From: Alphaproteobacteria bacterium
Lineage (GTDB): Bacteria > Pseudomonadota > Alphaproteobacteria > UBA828
Reading direction: 5' to 3'
NCBI GenBank assembly: GCA_022826665.1
Contig: JAJDUK010000045.1
Location: 43,503-107,502 of the forward strand
DNA length: 64,000 bases
Positions 45,366-55,780 of the stretch are shown piece by piece (within the stretch, counting starts at the first letter, position 1; every line of letters begins with the position of its first letter). The position numbers were made by a program, and so were the translations under genes. The notes under the pieces are model-generated. The model was given only the letters and a program-made list of their open reading frames with translations. It was not told the origin of the DNA and made no database searches.

Positions 45366-46838
45366 ATGGACGAATCCCGGCACATGACGCCTGACGAGTT
45401 CCGCCGATGCGGCGCCGCGCTCATCGAGCGCATCGCCCGTTACATGGAGGAGGTGGAGCAGTACCCAGTGCTCTCGCAAGCGGAGCCGGGATCGGTCCGT
45501 GCGCGCCTGCCAAGCGCCGCGCCCGAGCAGGGCGAGCCTTTCGCCGACCTGCTGCGCGATATCGACGAGATCGTCCTTCCCGGCCTTACCCACTGGCAGT
45601 CGCCCAACTTCTACGCCTACTTCCCGGCGAACGCCTCGGGCCCGTCGATCCTCGGCGATCTGCTCTCGTCCGGGCTCGGGGTGCAGGGCATGCTCTGGGC
45701 CACGAGCCCGGCCTGCACCGAGCTGGAGACCCACGTGCTCGACTGGCTGGTCGACCTGCTCGGGTTGCCTCAAGGATTCAAGTCGAGCGCGGCCGGCGGC
45801 GGCGTGATCCAGGACAGCGCGTCGAGCAGCACGCTCACCGCGCTCATCGCCGCGCGGGAGCGCGCGAGCGCCGGTGCGGTCAACGAGTATGGCGTGGGCC
45901 GCGGACCGGATGGCGCGGAGGGGCCGCGGCTCACGGTCTACACCTCCCGCCACGCGCACTCCTCGATCGAGAAGGGCGTGAAGATTGCGGGCCTGGGGCA
46001 GGAGAACCTGCGGCTCGTCGAGGTCGACGAGCGCCACGCCATGCGCGTGGACGCTCTGGAGGCCGCAATCGCCGCGGATCGCGCGGCCGGGGCCGTGCCC
46101 GCGATGGTGTGCGCGACCGTGGGCACCACCTCCTCCGGCGCGGTGGACCCGCTGCGCGCCATCGGCGCGCTCTGCCGGCGCGAGGGTATCTGGCTCCACG
46201 TCGATGCCGCGCACGCCGGCAGCGCCACCATTTGCCCCGAGCACCGGGGGCTGATCGACGGGCTGGAGCACGCCGACAGCTACACCTTCAACCCGCACAA
46301 GTGGCTGCTCACCAACTTCGACTGCAGCTGCTTCTGGGTGGCGGACCGGGCGGCGCTGATCGAGGCGCTGAGCGTGCTGCCGGAATACCTGCGCAACCGC
46401 GCGACGGAGTCGGGCGCGGTGATCGACTACCGCGACTGGCAGATACCGCTCGGCCGCCGCTTCCGTGCGCTCAAGCTCTGGTTCGTGATCCGCCACTACG
46501 GCGCGGAGGGCCTGCGCGCCCACGTACGGAACTGCGTCGCGCTGGCCGACTGGTTCGCCGCGCAGGTAGAGGCGCACGATGCGTTCGCGCTGGCCGCGCC
46601 GGTCTCGGCCGGGCTGGTCTGCTTCCGCCACCGCGCGGGCGATGCGCTCAACCAGGCCCTGATGAACCGGCTCAACGAATCCGGTGCGCTCTACCTCACC
46701 CACACCAGACTCGACGACCGGCTCGTGCTGCGCCTTGCGGTGGGTGGGACCGCGACCCGCCGCGCGCATGTCGAGCAGGCCTGGGCACGGATCGTGGAGA
46801 CGGCGGGCGCGCTTTCCGCCGAGGAGTTTGCCGCCTGA
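45366..46838 (+). CDS. PLP-dependent group II (aromatic-L-amino-acid type) decarboxylase
   Basis: From ATG 45366 a 490-aa enzyme (MDESRHMTPDEFRRCGAALIERI); the track start lies far upstream over the SDR. It belongs to the TDC/DDC family. The PLP lysine is Lys312 in FNPHKWLL, the ring-stacking His198 is in HAHSSIEKG, and LHVDAAHAG carries the cofactor Asp. The flexible loop has PEYLRNR, keeping the Tyr expected in true decarboxylases. The substrate is probably an aromatic amino acid, but not proven. It is divergent from the SDR; fumC follows after 70 bases. Confidence 0.87.
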   Translation: MDESRHMTPDEFRRCGAALIERIARYMEEVEQYPVLSQAEPGSVRARLPSAAPEQGEPFADLLRDIDEIVLPGLTHWQSPNFYAYFPANASGPSILGDLLSSGLGVQGMLWATSPACTELETHVLDWLVDLLGLPQGFKSSAAGGGVIQDSASSSTLTALIAARERASAGAVNEYGVGRGPDGAEGPRLTVYTSRHAHSSIEKGVKIAGLGQENLRLVEVDERHAMRVDALEAAIAADRAAGAVPAMVCATVGTTSSGAVDPLRAIGALCRREGIWLHVDAAHAGSATICPEHRGLIDGLEHADSYTFNPHKWLLTNFDCSCFWVADRAALIEALSVLPEYLRNRATESGAVIDYRDWQIPLGRRFRALKLWFVIRHYGAEGLRAHVRNCVALADWFAAQVEAHDAFALAAPVSAGLVCFRHRAGDALNQALMNRLNESGALYLTHTRLDDRLVLRLAVGGTATRRAHVEQAWARIVETAGALSAEEFAA

Positions 46839-46908
46839 GCGACACGGAGGCGGGCGCCGCAGGCCGCCGGCGTGGTAAAGGAGGCCCGCAACCGGAGAGG
46901 GCACGGCC

Positions 46909-48315
<1,407 letters not shown>

Positions 48316-48345
48316 AGCGTGTCCGTCAGAAGCGGACTCGCTTTA
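48316..48345. terminator. Bidirectional terminator-like hairpin between fumC and argB
   Basis: AGCG-T-GTCCG (48316-48325) pairs with CGGAC-T-CGCT (48333-48342) around loop TCAGAAG, with one T-T mismatch, followed by TTTA. It occupies the whole 27-base gap between the convergent stops and could serve both genes. Confidence 0.6.
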
Positions 48346-49245
48346 GCCCGGCACGATCATGGTGCCGGTGCCGTGCTCGGTGAAAAGTTCCAGCAGGATC
48401 ACGTGCGGCACGCGGCCGTCGAGAATGTGGGCGGCCCCGGTCGAGCGCTCGATCGCCGTGAGGCAGGTTTCGAGCTTCGGGATCATGCCGCCGCTGACGG
48501 CACCACCGGTGAGCATCTTCTGCGCCTCTCCGGTGGTCATCTGGCTGATTAGCGCGCCGTCGCCGTCGAGCACGCCGGGAACGTCGGTGAGCAGCAGCAG
48601 CTTGATGGCCGAGAGCGCGGACGCGATGGCGCCGGCTGCGGTATCGGCATTGATGTTGTAGGTCTCGCCGCCGGCACCGACGCCGATCGGCGCGATGACC
48701 GGGATGATGTCGGACTCGCCCAGGTGGTCGAGCAGCCCGATATTGACGCGCTCCGGTTCGCCCACGAAGCCGAGGTCCACCACGCGCTCGGCGCCGGTCT
48801 CGGCATCCCTTGTGCGCCGCTTGAGCGGCGACGCCTCGATGAGCCGGCCGTCCTTGCCGCTGAGGCCGATCGCGGTGCCGCCCTCCGCGTTGATCGTGGT
48901 GACGATCTGCTTGTTGATGGAGCCGGCGAGCACCATCTCGACGATCTCGATCGCCGCCGCGTCCGTAACGCGCAGACCGTCGACGAAGTCGCTCTCGATC
49001 CCCAGGCGGGCGAGCATCTTGGCGATCTGCGGGCCGCCACCGTGGACCACCACCGGGTTGATGCCGACCTGCTTCAGCAGCACGACGTCACGCGCGAAGC
49101 TCTGGGCGAGCGCAGCGTCGCCCATGGCGTGGCCGCCATACTTGATGACCACGCTGCGGCCCGCGAAGCGCCGCATGTAGGGCAGCGCTTCGGAGATCGT
49201 GGCCGCGGTACGCAGCCAATGTTTGGTGTCGCTGATGCGCTGCAT
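48343..49245 (-). CDS. argB: Acetylglutamate kinase
   Basis: A 300-aa enzyme that phosphorylates N-acetylglutamate in arginine synthesis. Motifs: [24 protein letters not shown] and [10 protein letters not shown]; the C-terminus carries the ATP site segment [13 protein letters not shown]. The N-terminal helix present (about residues 5-25) suggests the arginine-inhibited hexameric type. It is last in rpmH-rnpA-yidD-yidC-engB-argB, 73 bases after engB, an order common in alphaproteobacteria. Confidence 0.95.
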   Translation of the reverse strand: MQRISDTKHWLRTAATISEALPYMRRFAGRSVVIKYGGHAMGDAALAQSFARDVVLLKQVGINPVVVHGGGPQIAKMLARLGIESDFVDGLRVTDAAAIEIVEMVLAGSINKQIVTTINAEGGTAIGLSGKDGRLIEASPLKRRTRDAETGAERVVDLGFVGEPERVNIGLLDHLGESDIIPVIAPIGVGAGGETYNINADTAAGAIASALSAIKLLLLTDVPGVLDGDGALISQMTTGEAQKMLTGGAVSGGMIPKLETCLTAIERSTGAAHILDGRVPHVILLELFTEHGTGTMIVPG

Positions 49246-49318
49246 GGGATGCCTGGTCGGTCGCAGGCGCCGGCGCGGTACGCTGGCGCCCGGCGGCCGC
49301 GGATCACTAAACTATTCT

Positions 49319-49993
49319 TTACGCCGTGGCCAGCGCCGCGAGGTGGCTCCTCAGCTCCGCGATGCCGTCGCCAGTGCGTGCGCTGGTAGCGATCAGCGAG
49401 GGATAGGCGGCGACGTGGGCAGCAAGCGCCGCCTCGATGGCGGCGACCTGCGTGGTCAGTGCCTCGGGCGTCAGCTTGTCGCACTTTGTCAGCACAGCGA
49501 GGAAGGAGACGGCGCTCTGGTCGAACGCAGCCATGACCGGCTCATCGGCTGTGGTGATGCCGCGCCGCGCGTCGAGCAACAGGCAGACCCTTCGGAGCGT
49601 CGGCCGGCCGCGCAGGTAGGACTCAGCCAGCCGGGTCCAGGCCTTGATCTTGGTCTTGGAGGCGGCAGCGTAGCCGTAGCCCGGCAGGTCGACGAGCATG
49701 AGCCGGCCGTCGAGGTCGAAGAAGTTCAGCTCCCGCGTGCGCCCCGGCGTGTTGGAGGTGCGCGCGAGCGCGCGGCGGCCGGTCAGCGCGTTGACGAGGC
49801 TCGACTTGCCGACATTGGAGCGGCCCGCGAAGGCGATCTCGGGCAGCGCGGGCGCCGGCATTCCGTCGAGCCCGGCGACGCCCGCGACGAAGCGGCAGGG
49901 CTGCGCAAACAGCCTGCGGCCAGCTTCTAGCGCCGCCGCGCGCGCTTCCGCGTTCTCTGCCGCCTCGGCCTTGGCCGGTCCTGGCTCGTCCAT
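49319..49993 (-). CDS. engB: Ribosome biogenesis GTPase EngB (YihA/YsxC)
   Basis: A 224-aa GTPase needed for 50S maturation. G1 is AGRSNVGKSSLVNAL, G2 lies in NTPGRTRELNFF, G3 is VDLPGYGYA and G4 LTKCDKL. The only start ahead of the conserved AGRRLFAQPCRFVAG is ATG 49993, so the gene overlaps the end of yidC by 67 bases in another frame. There the DNA encodes both an acidic EngB N-terminus and the Arg-rich end of YidC. Confidence 0.94.
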   Translation of the reverse strand: MDEPGPAKAEAAENAEARAAALEAGRRLFAQPCRFVAGVAGLDGMPAPALPEIAFAGRSNVGKSSLVNALTGRRALARTSNTPGRTRELNFFDLDGRLMLVDLPGYGYAAASKTKIKAWTRLAESYLRGRPTLRRVCLLLDARRGITTADEPVMAAFDQSAVSFLAVLTKCDKLTPEALTTQVAAIEAALAAHVAAYPSLIATSARTGDGIAELRSHLAALATA

Positions 49994-52734
49994 TCGCCGC
50001 CGTCAGTGGATGCGCCGGGAGCTGACTCCTGCGTGGGCGCGTCGCCGTCCCCGGCCGCATCCCCGCTCATCGCCTCAGCCGGAGCCTCATGGGCCGGGGC
50101 CTCATCGGCAGGGGCTGCATCTGCAGGGGCTGCATCTGCAGGGGCCCCATCGCCGTTCGCGTCGGTGGGAGCGTCTCTCTCCTCGGTGGTGCGGGCGGCG
50201 GCGCGCTCCGCCCTGCGCTGCCTGCGCGATTTCTGGGGCTTTGCCTTGGGTGCGGGCGCAGGCGCGGGCCTGGACGCCCCCTCGGCCGGGGGAATCCCGA
50301 GGCCAGCCTTCAGGCGATCCATCAGGCCCGCGGGCTGGTCGGCGGCCGGCGCGGACTTGCGCTGGCGTGCGGCCTTTTGCCTCTGCTTGCGGGCCAGGGC
50401 CTTCTTCCGCGCAATGCGTGCCCGCTCTATGGCGGCGCGCTTGGCCGGCGACATGGTGCCCCGGCTCTCGCCCTTCGCCTCGTTCTTCGCCTCGCCCTTG
50501 CGCTCGGCGCGCGGGCGGTCGCCGCTCTTGGCACGAGGCTTCTGCCCTCCGCCGGATCCTGAACGCCTGGTCCGTGCCGAACCCTCCGCCTTTGCACTGC
50601 CACCCGATGCCTGCGTTGCGCCGGACTTGCGGCGGGGTGCCTCGCCCTGGCGCGCGGGTCGGTCGCTTCGCGTTTCGCCGGCCTTGCGCGCGGCTCCCTC
50701 GCGGCGCGGCTCTCCATCCTGGCGCGGAGCGCTGTCACGCCGCGCTTTGCTTGTCCGGGGCTGGGACTTGCGGGCGCGTGCTGCGGTGTCCCGCTGCGTC
50801 GTCCCTTCGCGACGTGCCGTGTCCTCGCCCGCGGCACGCGCGCTTTCCTTGGCCGGATCGGGGCGCTTGGTCTTCTTACGGGAAGAGCGGCTTGGCTTCA
50901 GCAGCGTGCCCTTCTCCGCTGCCTCCTTGATCTTTTTGATCTTCTCGGCGTCCTCGGCGAGGCTCTGGCGGGTGATGCCCATGCGCCGCATGATCAGCCA
51001 CTGCTGGCCGATGGAGAGCACGTTGTTCCAGGTCCAGTAAACCACCAGCCCGGCCGGGAAGCGCGCGAACAGGAAGAGGAAGATGATGGGCAACGCCATC
51101 ATGATCTTCTGCTGGATCGGCTCCATCGGCTGCGGGTTGAGCTTCATCTGGAGCCACATGGTCGCACCGAAGATGAGCGGCCAGATGCCCACCAGCAGGA
51201 ACTCCGGCGCCGGCCAATCGAGCAAGCCGAAGCCGGTGATGAAGGTCATCGGGTCGGGCGCGGAGAGGTCGTGGATCCAGCCGAAGAAGGGCGCGTGCCG
51301 CATCTCGATGGTGACAAACAGCATGTAGTAGAGGGCGAAGAACACCGGAATCTGGGCCAGCAGCGGCAGACAGCCAGCGACCGGGTTGGCCTTCTGCTCG
51401 CGGTAGAGCTTCATCAGCTCGCTGTTCATCCGCTGCTTGTCATCCTTGAAGCGCTCACGCAGGCGGATCATCTCCGGCTGGAGCTTGCGCATCCGGCTCA
51501 TGGACGCGTAGGCCTTGTTGGCCAGCGGGAACAGCAGCACCCGCACGCAAATCGTCAGCAGCAGGATGGCGACGCCGAAGTTGCCGGTCACCCGGTTGAA
51601 GAAGTCGATGACGTAGAACATCGGCTTCGACAGGAACCAGGCCGGCCCGAAATCGACGGAGAGGTCCAGGCGATCCGCGCCCAGCGTCTCCTCATAGTTA
51701 TCGAGGAGGCTGATCTCCTTGGCGCCGGTGAAGAGGTGCGAGGTGAGCGAGATCGCCTGCCCCGGACTCACCGTGAGCGGCTCGGCCTCGTAGATGGTCT
51801 GGAAGGAATCTTCCGTGCCGCCGTCGACCGGCACGTACTCGAAGCTGCCGTGGAACGGCACCTGCTGATCGGGGATGAGCGCCACCAGCCAGTACTTGTC
51901 GGTTATTCCCATCCAGCCGCCCGTCGCGTCGTAGCGGTACTCGGCCCCGGCGTGGGGGTTCTCCACCTTGGCGTCGTAGGCGTCGCGCATGTCGTCGTAG
52001 TCGGCGTCGCGATAGTCCTCGCCGAAGACGCCGAGCGCGCCGTCCTGGAAGATGAAGAGCGGCTTGAACGGCAGGATTGACTCGGTGGCGTCGCTGAACC
52101 GCGCGATCCGCGAGTAAGGCGTGAGCGCCAGCGGTGCGCCGGTGGTGTTGAGCACCGATTGGGTGACGGTGAAGACGAAATTCTCGTCGATGTCGATCTT
52201 GCGTGTGAACTTGAGCCCGGCGCCGTTGTCCCAGCGGAGCGTGACCGGCCGGCCGGGCGCGAGAGTGAGCTTGTCGGCATCCCAGAGGGTGTCGGGTTGG
52301 GGGAGCGCAATGCCCTCGTTGGCCGTAATCCAGCCGAAGTCCGCGAAATAGGGACGCACTGCGTCGCGGGGCTGGAGCAGCACGATGTTCGGGCTCTGCT
52401 CGTCCGCCTCCTCGCGATAGTCGAGCAGCGTGATGGAATCGATGCGCCCGCCGAGACGCGCGATCGAGCCGCTCAGCCTGGGTGACTCGATTGTGATGCG
52501 AGGGCTATCGATGCCCGCCTGGCGCAACTCCACCTGGGCCGGGTCGTCCACGTCGGGCACCAACTGATCGAGCGACGGCGGCGCCGTCCCCGGCGCGGGC
52601 TGCTCCGCGACGCGCCGCGGCCGCTCGTCCGGCGGGAACAGCGCCGGCATGAGGAACTGCCAGCCGACGAGGACCACGAAGATCGCGCCGATCGCGATGA
52701 TGAGATTGCGTTTGTCTTGGCCGCTGCCGAACAT
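49927..52734 (-). CDS. yidC: Membrane protein insertase YidC with a 330-residue C-terminal extension
   Basis: A 935-aa protein. Residues 1-600 are a normal YidC: N-terminal anchor (NLIIAIGAIFVVLVGWQFLM), periplasmic domain to about 360, and five C-terminal helices with the conserved Arg in LLTICVRVLLFPLANK and the tail of the core at MRRMGITRQSL. From about residue 605 a very basic, low-complexity tail follows (KKTKRPDPAKESARAAGED...), then DAAPA repeats and an Arg-rich end. Basic YidC tails are known to bind ribosomes. The gene lies in rpmH-rnpA-yidD-yidC-engB-argB. Codon use and absence of stops over 1 kb argue that the tail is real. Confidence 0.94.
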   Translation of the reverse strand: MFGSGQDKRNLIIAIGAIFVVLVGWQFLMPALFPPDERPRRVAEQPAPGTAPPSLDQLVPDVDDPAQVELRQAGIDSPRITIESPRLSGSIARLGGRIDSITLLDYREEADEQSPNIVLLQPRDAVRPYFADFGWITANEGIALPQPDTLWDADKLTLAPGRPVTLRWDNGAGLKFTRKIDIDENFVFTVTQSVLNTTGAPLALTPYSRIARFSDATESILPFKPLFIFQDGALGVFGEDYRDADYDDMRDAYDAKVENPHAGAEYRYDATGGWMGITDKYWLVALIPDQQVPFHGSFEYVPVDGGTEDSFQTIYEAEPLTVSPGQAISLTSHLFTGAKEISLLDNYEETLGADRLDLSVDFGPAWFLSKPMFYVIDFFNRVTGNFGVAILLLTICVRVLLFPLANKAYASMSRMRKLQPEMIRLRERFKDDKQRMNSELMKLYREQKANPVAGCLPLLAQIPVFFALYYMLFVTIEMRHAPFFGWIHDLSAPDPMTFITGFGLLDWPAPEFLLVGIWPLIFGATMWLQMKLNPQPMEPIQQKIMMALPIIFLFLFARFPAGLVVYWTWNNVLSIGQQWLIMRRMGITRQSLAEDAEKIKKIKEAAEKGTLLKPSRSSRKKTKRPDPAKESARAAGEDTARREGTTQRDTAARARKSQPRTSKARRDSAPRQDGEPRREGAARKAGETRSDRPARQGEAPRRKSGATQASGGSAKAEGSARTRRSGSGGGQKPRAKSGDRPRAERKGEAKNEAKGESRGTMSPAKRAAIERARIARKKALARKQRQKAARQRKSAPAADQPAGLMDRLKAGLGIPPAEGASRPAPAPAPKAKPQKSRRQRRAERAAARTTEERDAPTDANGDGAPADAAPADAAPADEAPAHEAPAEAMSGDAAGDGDAPTQESAPGASTDGGEWTSQDRPRPRRQRTRKRARRR
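50077..50151 (-). repeat. 15-bp tandem repeat, five units, in the yidC tail
   Basis: Five consecutive 15-base units (plus strand GGCAGGGGCTGCATC and variants) encode DGAPA, DAAPA, DAAPA, DEAPA, HEAPA. The array lies close to the Arg-rich C-terminus of the YidC extension and is in frame, like the repeats in rpsF and sspB. Confidence 0.88.
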
Positions 52735-52754
52735 GGATCGCTCGCCCGCCCCGC

Positions 52755-53021
52755 TCAGCGGGGGGCGCGCCTCCAGGGAGTGCCCAAGATACGGAGCGGG
52801 CGCTCCGGCACCTCATCGACCCCGCCGGGACAATAGGGATTGCACCGCAGGATCCGCCAGGTCGCGAGCGCCAGGCCGAAGACAACGCCATGCCGCCTGA
52901 GCGCGGTCATCGCATAGTGCGAACAGGTCGGCTCGAAGCGGCAGCTCGGCGGCAGGAGGGGCGAGATGAAATACTGGTATCCGCGGATCAGGCCCACGAT
53001 CAGTAAAACGATCGGTTTCAT
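52755..53021 (-). CDS. yidD: Membrane protein insertion efficiency factor YidD
   Basis: An 88-aa protein with an amphipathic/hydrophobic N-terminus ([24 protein letters not shown]) and the family motif [16 protein letters not shown] (Cys27, Cys33) plus RCNPYCPGG. It is a small membrane-associated factor that helps YidC-dependent insertion. It overlaps the rnpA end by four bases and precedes yidC by 20 bases. Confidence 0.92.
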   Translation of the reverse strand: MKPIVLLIVGLIRGYQYFISPLLPPSCRFEPTCSHYAMTALRRHGVVFGLALATWRILRCNPYCPGGVDEVPERPLRILGTPWRRAPR

Positions 53022-53446
53022 GCGTCTCCCGCTCTCGGGCCCGCTTCGCGCGACCGGCCGGCGGCGGCTCGCCGTCTCCGGTCAGGTGCTCGATCGCCCG
53101 GCCGCGCGCCGACACGCGCCAACGCCGCGGCCAGATCATCAACCAAAGCGTCGAGCGGGCGGGTCAGCGTGGCAGCACGCGCGATGACGACGTAGTCGCA
53201 GCCGCTTTGCGCCGAGGCCGGCATAACATGGGCCACCGCCGCGCGCAATCGGCGCTTGGCGCGGTTGCGCGCGACTGCGTTGCCGATCCGCCGGCTCGCG
53301 GTGTAGCCCACGCGCACCAGCCCCTGCTCGGTGTCCGCCTCGGGCATGGGTGCCGCCTGCAGCACCAGGCCGGGCGCGGCCCAGCGCCGCGCCGCTGCCC
53401 GCACGCGCAGGAAGTCGCTTCGCTTCTTGAGCGTGGCGATGCGCAT
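53018..53446 (-). CDS. rnpA: Ribonuclease P protein component
   Basis: From ATG 53446 a 142-aa basic protein, [22 protein letters not shown]; the track start adds 30 residues. The RNR motif [17 protein letters not shown] (residues 52-68) is the RNA-binding signature. It assists the RNase P RNA in tRNA 5' maturation. rpmH lies 129 bases upstream and yidD overlaps downstream, the classic arrangement. A C-terminal Arg/Asp-rich extension ([17 protein letters not shown]) exceeds the usual length. Confidence 0.93.
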   Translation of the reverse strand: MRIATLKKRSDFLRVRAAARRWAAPGLVLQAAPMPEADTEQGLVRVGYTASRRIGNAVARNRAKRRLRAAVAHVMPASAQSGCDYVVIARAATLTRPLDALVDDLAAALARVGARPGDRAPDRRRRAAAGRSREAGPRAGDA

Positions 53447-53575
53447 CGACGTTGCTTCCGGTCGGACGCTAATCTTCGTTGCCGTGAAATGCGGTTGCGC
53501 GCGGCGCGACGAAATTGGTCTGCGTGCGTCGGGCAACCGAGAAATAGCGACAGGTGAGGCCGGGCCTCGCCAACC

Positions 53576-53710
53576 TTAGACGGCCAGGCGCTTGCGCCCC
53601 TTGGCGCGCCTGCGCGCGAGCACGCGCCGGCCGGCCACGGTCTTCATGCGCTGCCTGAAGCCGTGGCGCCGCTTGCGCACGATGTTGCTCGGCTGATAGG
53701 TCCGCTTCAC
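53576..53710 (-). CDS. rpmH: 50S ribosomal protein bL34
   Basis: Not in the ORF track because of its length. GTG 53710 opens a 44-codon frame, [18 protein letters not shown]... ending AKGRKRLAV, the universal bL34 sequence. It is a tiny, very basic large-subunit protein. A strong promoter lies about 50 bases upstream, and rnpA follows after 129 bases, as almost everywhere in bacteria. Confidence 0.97.
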   Translation of the reverse strand: MKRTYQPSNIVRKRRHGFRQRMKTVAGRRVLARRRAKGRKRLAV

Positions 53711-53760
53711 GCCTCGTCTCCGCTCCCGGCACGGTCTCTCGCGAGCGCCGGGGCCGGCGC

Positions 53761-53789
53761 TGTATAAGCGCGCGACCGGTCCCTGTCAA
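53761..53789 (-). promoter_or_regulatory. Near-consensus promoter of the rpmH operon
   Basis: On the minus strand TTGACA (53789-53784), 17 bases, TATACA (53766-53761). It is the best sigma-70 type match in the window and would give a leader of about 40 bases before rpmH. It should drive rpmH-rnpA-yidD-yidC-engB-argB. Confidence 0.85.
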
Positions 53790-53813
53790 CGCGCCCGCTG
53801 CGACGCAGCAGGC

Positions 53814-54797
53814 TCAGGGCGGGATGCGACCGGCGAGCCAGTCCTCGATCAGCCGGCGGGAGATCGAGTAGCGGCCCGGTAGGCGAAACTCGTCGCTGTC
53901 GCGGCGGCCGAGCAGGTCGCGCCGCTTGTACCAATGCGCGTACTCCAGCTCGGTCTCGTCGACCGCGATCTCGCGGGAGAGCGCCTGCGCCATGAAGCCC
54001 ACCATGAGCGTGCCGGGGAAGGGCCAGGGCTGTGAGGAGTGGTAGCGGACATCGCCCACGCGCACGCCGCTTTCCTCCTCGATCTCGCGGGCAACGCATT
54101 CCTCCAGGCTCTCGCCGGGCTCCAGGAAGCCCGCGAGGGTCGAGTGCATTCCCGGCGGCCAACGCGACTGGCGGCAGAGCAGGCATTCGTCGCCGTCATG
54201 GACCAGCGTGATAACCGCCGTGTCGGTGCGCGGAAAATGGACCGCGCCGCAGTCCTCGTTGGTGCAGCGCCGTTGGTGGCCGGCCTCGAGCGCCGCCGCC
54301 GGCGACCCGCAGGCGCCGCAGAAGCGATGCCGGCGATGCCAGTAGGTGAGCCCCCGGGCATACGCGATCAGCGCGGAATCGGGCCCTGGCACGATCTGCA
54401 CCAGCTCGCGCAGGTCCATCATCTCGCCGCCGGGCGAGCGCGCGAGCAAAGCCCCGGCCTCCACATGCGAAAGATCGACCACGAAGTGCGCCGCGCCGGC
54501 GGCGCCGTTCTCGACCTCCACGCCCAGCAGAGTGGGCTCGGCGTGCTCGTCGAGCAGGCCGTCGAGGGTCTCGCGGTAGTGGATGACGGGACGGGGCTCG
54601 GGACCCAGGCGAACGACGGCATTCTGCCGCCAGATCGCGATGTAGCGGGTGGACGGGTCGTCGAAGCGGGCCTTGAGCCACGCCGCGTCGGTCCGCAGGT
54701 GCGCGGCCCGGTCGAGCGGCATGCCGGCGAGCACGTTGGAGCCGATGCGAGTAAGGCCGGTCATCCCCCAAACTCGCACACCGATAGAACCATTCAT
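53814..54797 (-). CDS. nudC: NADH pyrophosphatase NudC (NAD decapping)
   Basis: A Nudix hydrolase of 327 aa from ATG 54797; ATG 54764 (MTGLTRIGSN) is also possible. The zinc ribbon has Cys160, Cys163 (FCGACGS), Cys178 and Cys183 (CTNEDC). The Nudix box is GFLEPGESLEECVAREIEEESGV (223-245), and the NudC-specific SQPWPFP follows. It cleaves NAD(H) and removes NAD caps from RNA. It is divergent from ygfZ. Confidence 0.92.
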   Translation of the reverse strand: MNGSIGVRVWGMTGLTRIGSNVLAGMPLDRAAHLRTDAAWLKARFDDPSTRYIAIWRQNAVVRLGPEPRPVIHYRETLDGLLDEHAEPTLLGVEVENGAAGAAHFVVDLSHVEAGALLARSPGGEMMDLRELVQIVPGPDSALIAYARGLTYWHRRHRFCGACGSPAAALEAGHQRRCTNEDCGAVHFPRTDTAVITLVHDGDECLLCRQSRWPPGMHSTLAGFLEPGESLEECVAREIEEESGVRVGDVRYHSSQPWPFPGTLMVGFMAQALSREIAVDETELEYAHWYKRRDLLGRRDSDEFRLPGRYSISRRLIEDWLAGRIPP

Positions 54798-54817
54798 ACC
54801 CCCAGCCCGCCCAGCGC

Positions 54818-54845
54818 TTGGACCGATGGCTGCGGGGTCTATAGT
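54818..54845 (+). promoter_or_regulatory. Candidate ygfZ promoter
   Basis: TTGGAC (54818-54823), 16 bases, TATAGT (54840-54845) in the 92-base spacer between the divergent nudC and ygfZ. The start point would lie near 54852, giving a leader of about 38 bases. Confidence 0.55.
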
Positions 54846-54889
54846 AGGTGCGAGTTGTTCCGGACTGCGAAAACCCTGAGTTCTTGGCG

Positions 54890-55780
54890 ATGAGCACCGC
54901 TCTCTACGTCCCGCTCGGCAATCGCGGGATCGTCTCCGTGGACGGTCCCGAGGCGGTCCCCTTCCTCCAGGGGCTGATCTCCAACGATATCGAGCGCGTG
55001 ACCGAGGCGCGCGGCATCTACGCGGCGTTGCTGACACCCCAGGGAAAGTTCCTGCACGACTTCTTCGTGCTGCGGCAGGGGGATGGCTATCTGCTGGACT
55101 GCGAAGGGCCGCGCGTCGGCGATCTCGGGGGCCGGCTGGTGGCCTACAGGCTGCGCGCCGATGTCCAGCTCGCGGACGCGACCGAGGATTTTCGAGTGGT
55201 GGCGCTCTTCGGCGGCGAAGGCGCCGACGATGCGTTCGGCCTGCCGTCCGGCGAAGGCGGCGCGACGCCCTGCGCAGGCGGCACCGTCATGCGCGACCCC
55301 AGGAGCGCAGCGCTCGGGCTACGCGCGGTGCTGCCCCGCGGCGCGGACCTCGCGTTCCTGGAGCAGGCAGGCTTCGCCAGGGGCCACGTCGCCGACTACG
55401 AGCGCCACCGCATCGCCCACGGTGCGCCCGACGGCAGCCGCGACATGGAGGTCGGCCGGGCGACGCTGATGGAGTGCGGCTTCGAGGCGCTCAACGGCGT
55501 CGATTTCGAAAAGGGCTGCTACGTCGGCCAGGAGCTAACGGCGCGCACCAAGCATCGCGGCCTGGTGCGCCGGCAGCTCGCGCCGGTTGCGCTGGAGGGG
55601 CCGCTGCCGCCCAACGGCACGCCGATCCTGGCGGGCGAGCGGGAGGTGGGCGAGATCCGCTCAGGGCTGGACGATGCCGCGCTCGCGGTGCTGCGCCTGG
55701 AGAGGATCGCAGCGGCTGCCAAGGCAGGAGAACCGCTCACCGCAGGCGAAGCGCGGGTTATCCCTCCCGATCTTCCTTGA
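54890..55780 (+). CDS. ygfZ: YgfZ/GcvT-domain folate-dependent Fe-S repair protein
   Basis: From ATG 54890 a 296-aa tRNA-modifying/Fe-S maintenance protein related to GcvT (COG0354). The diagnostic motif is KGCYVGQELTART, with Lys208 and Cys210. The N-terminal VPLGNRGIVSVDGPEAVPFLQGLISNDI is typical. It uses tetrahydrofolate to help maintain certain Fe-S enzymes such as MiaB; the local mrp gene has a related theme. Its 3' end overlaps ppdK on the other strand by 23 bases. Confidence 0.9.
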   Translation: MSTALYVPLGNRGIVSVDGPEAVPFLQGLISNDIERVTEARGIYAALLTPQGKFLHDFFVLRQGDGYLLDCEGPRVGDLGGRLVAYRLRADVQLADATEDFRVVALFGGEGADDAFGLPSGEGGATPCAGGTVMRDPRSAALGLRAVLPRGADLAFLEQAGFARGHVADYERHRIAHGAPDGSRDMEVGRATLMECGFEALNGVDFEKGCYVGQELTARTKHRGLVRRQLAPVALEGPLPPNGTPILAGEREVGEIRSGLDDAALAVLRLERIAAAAKAGEPLTAGEARVIPPDLP

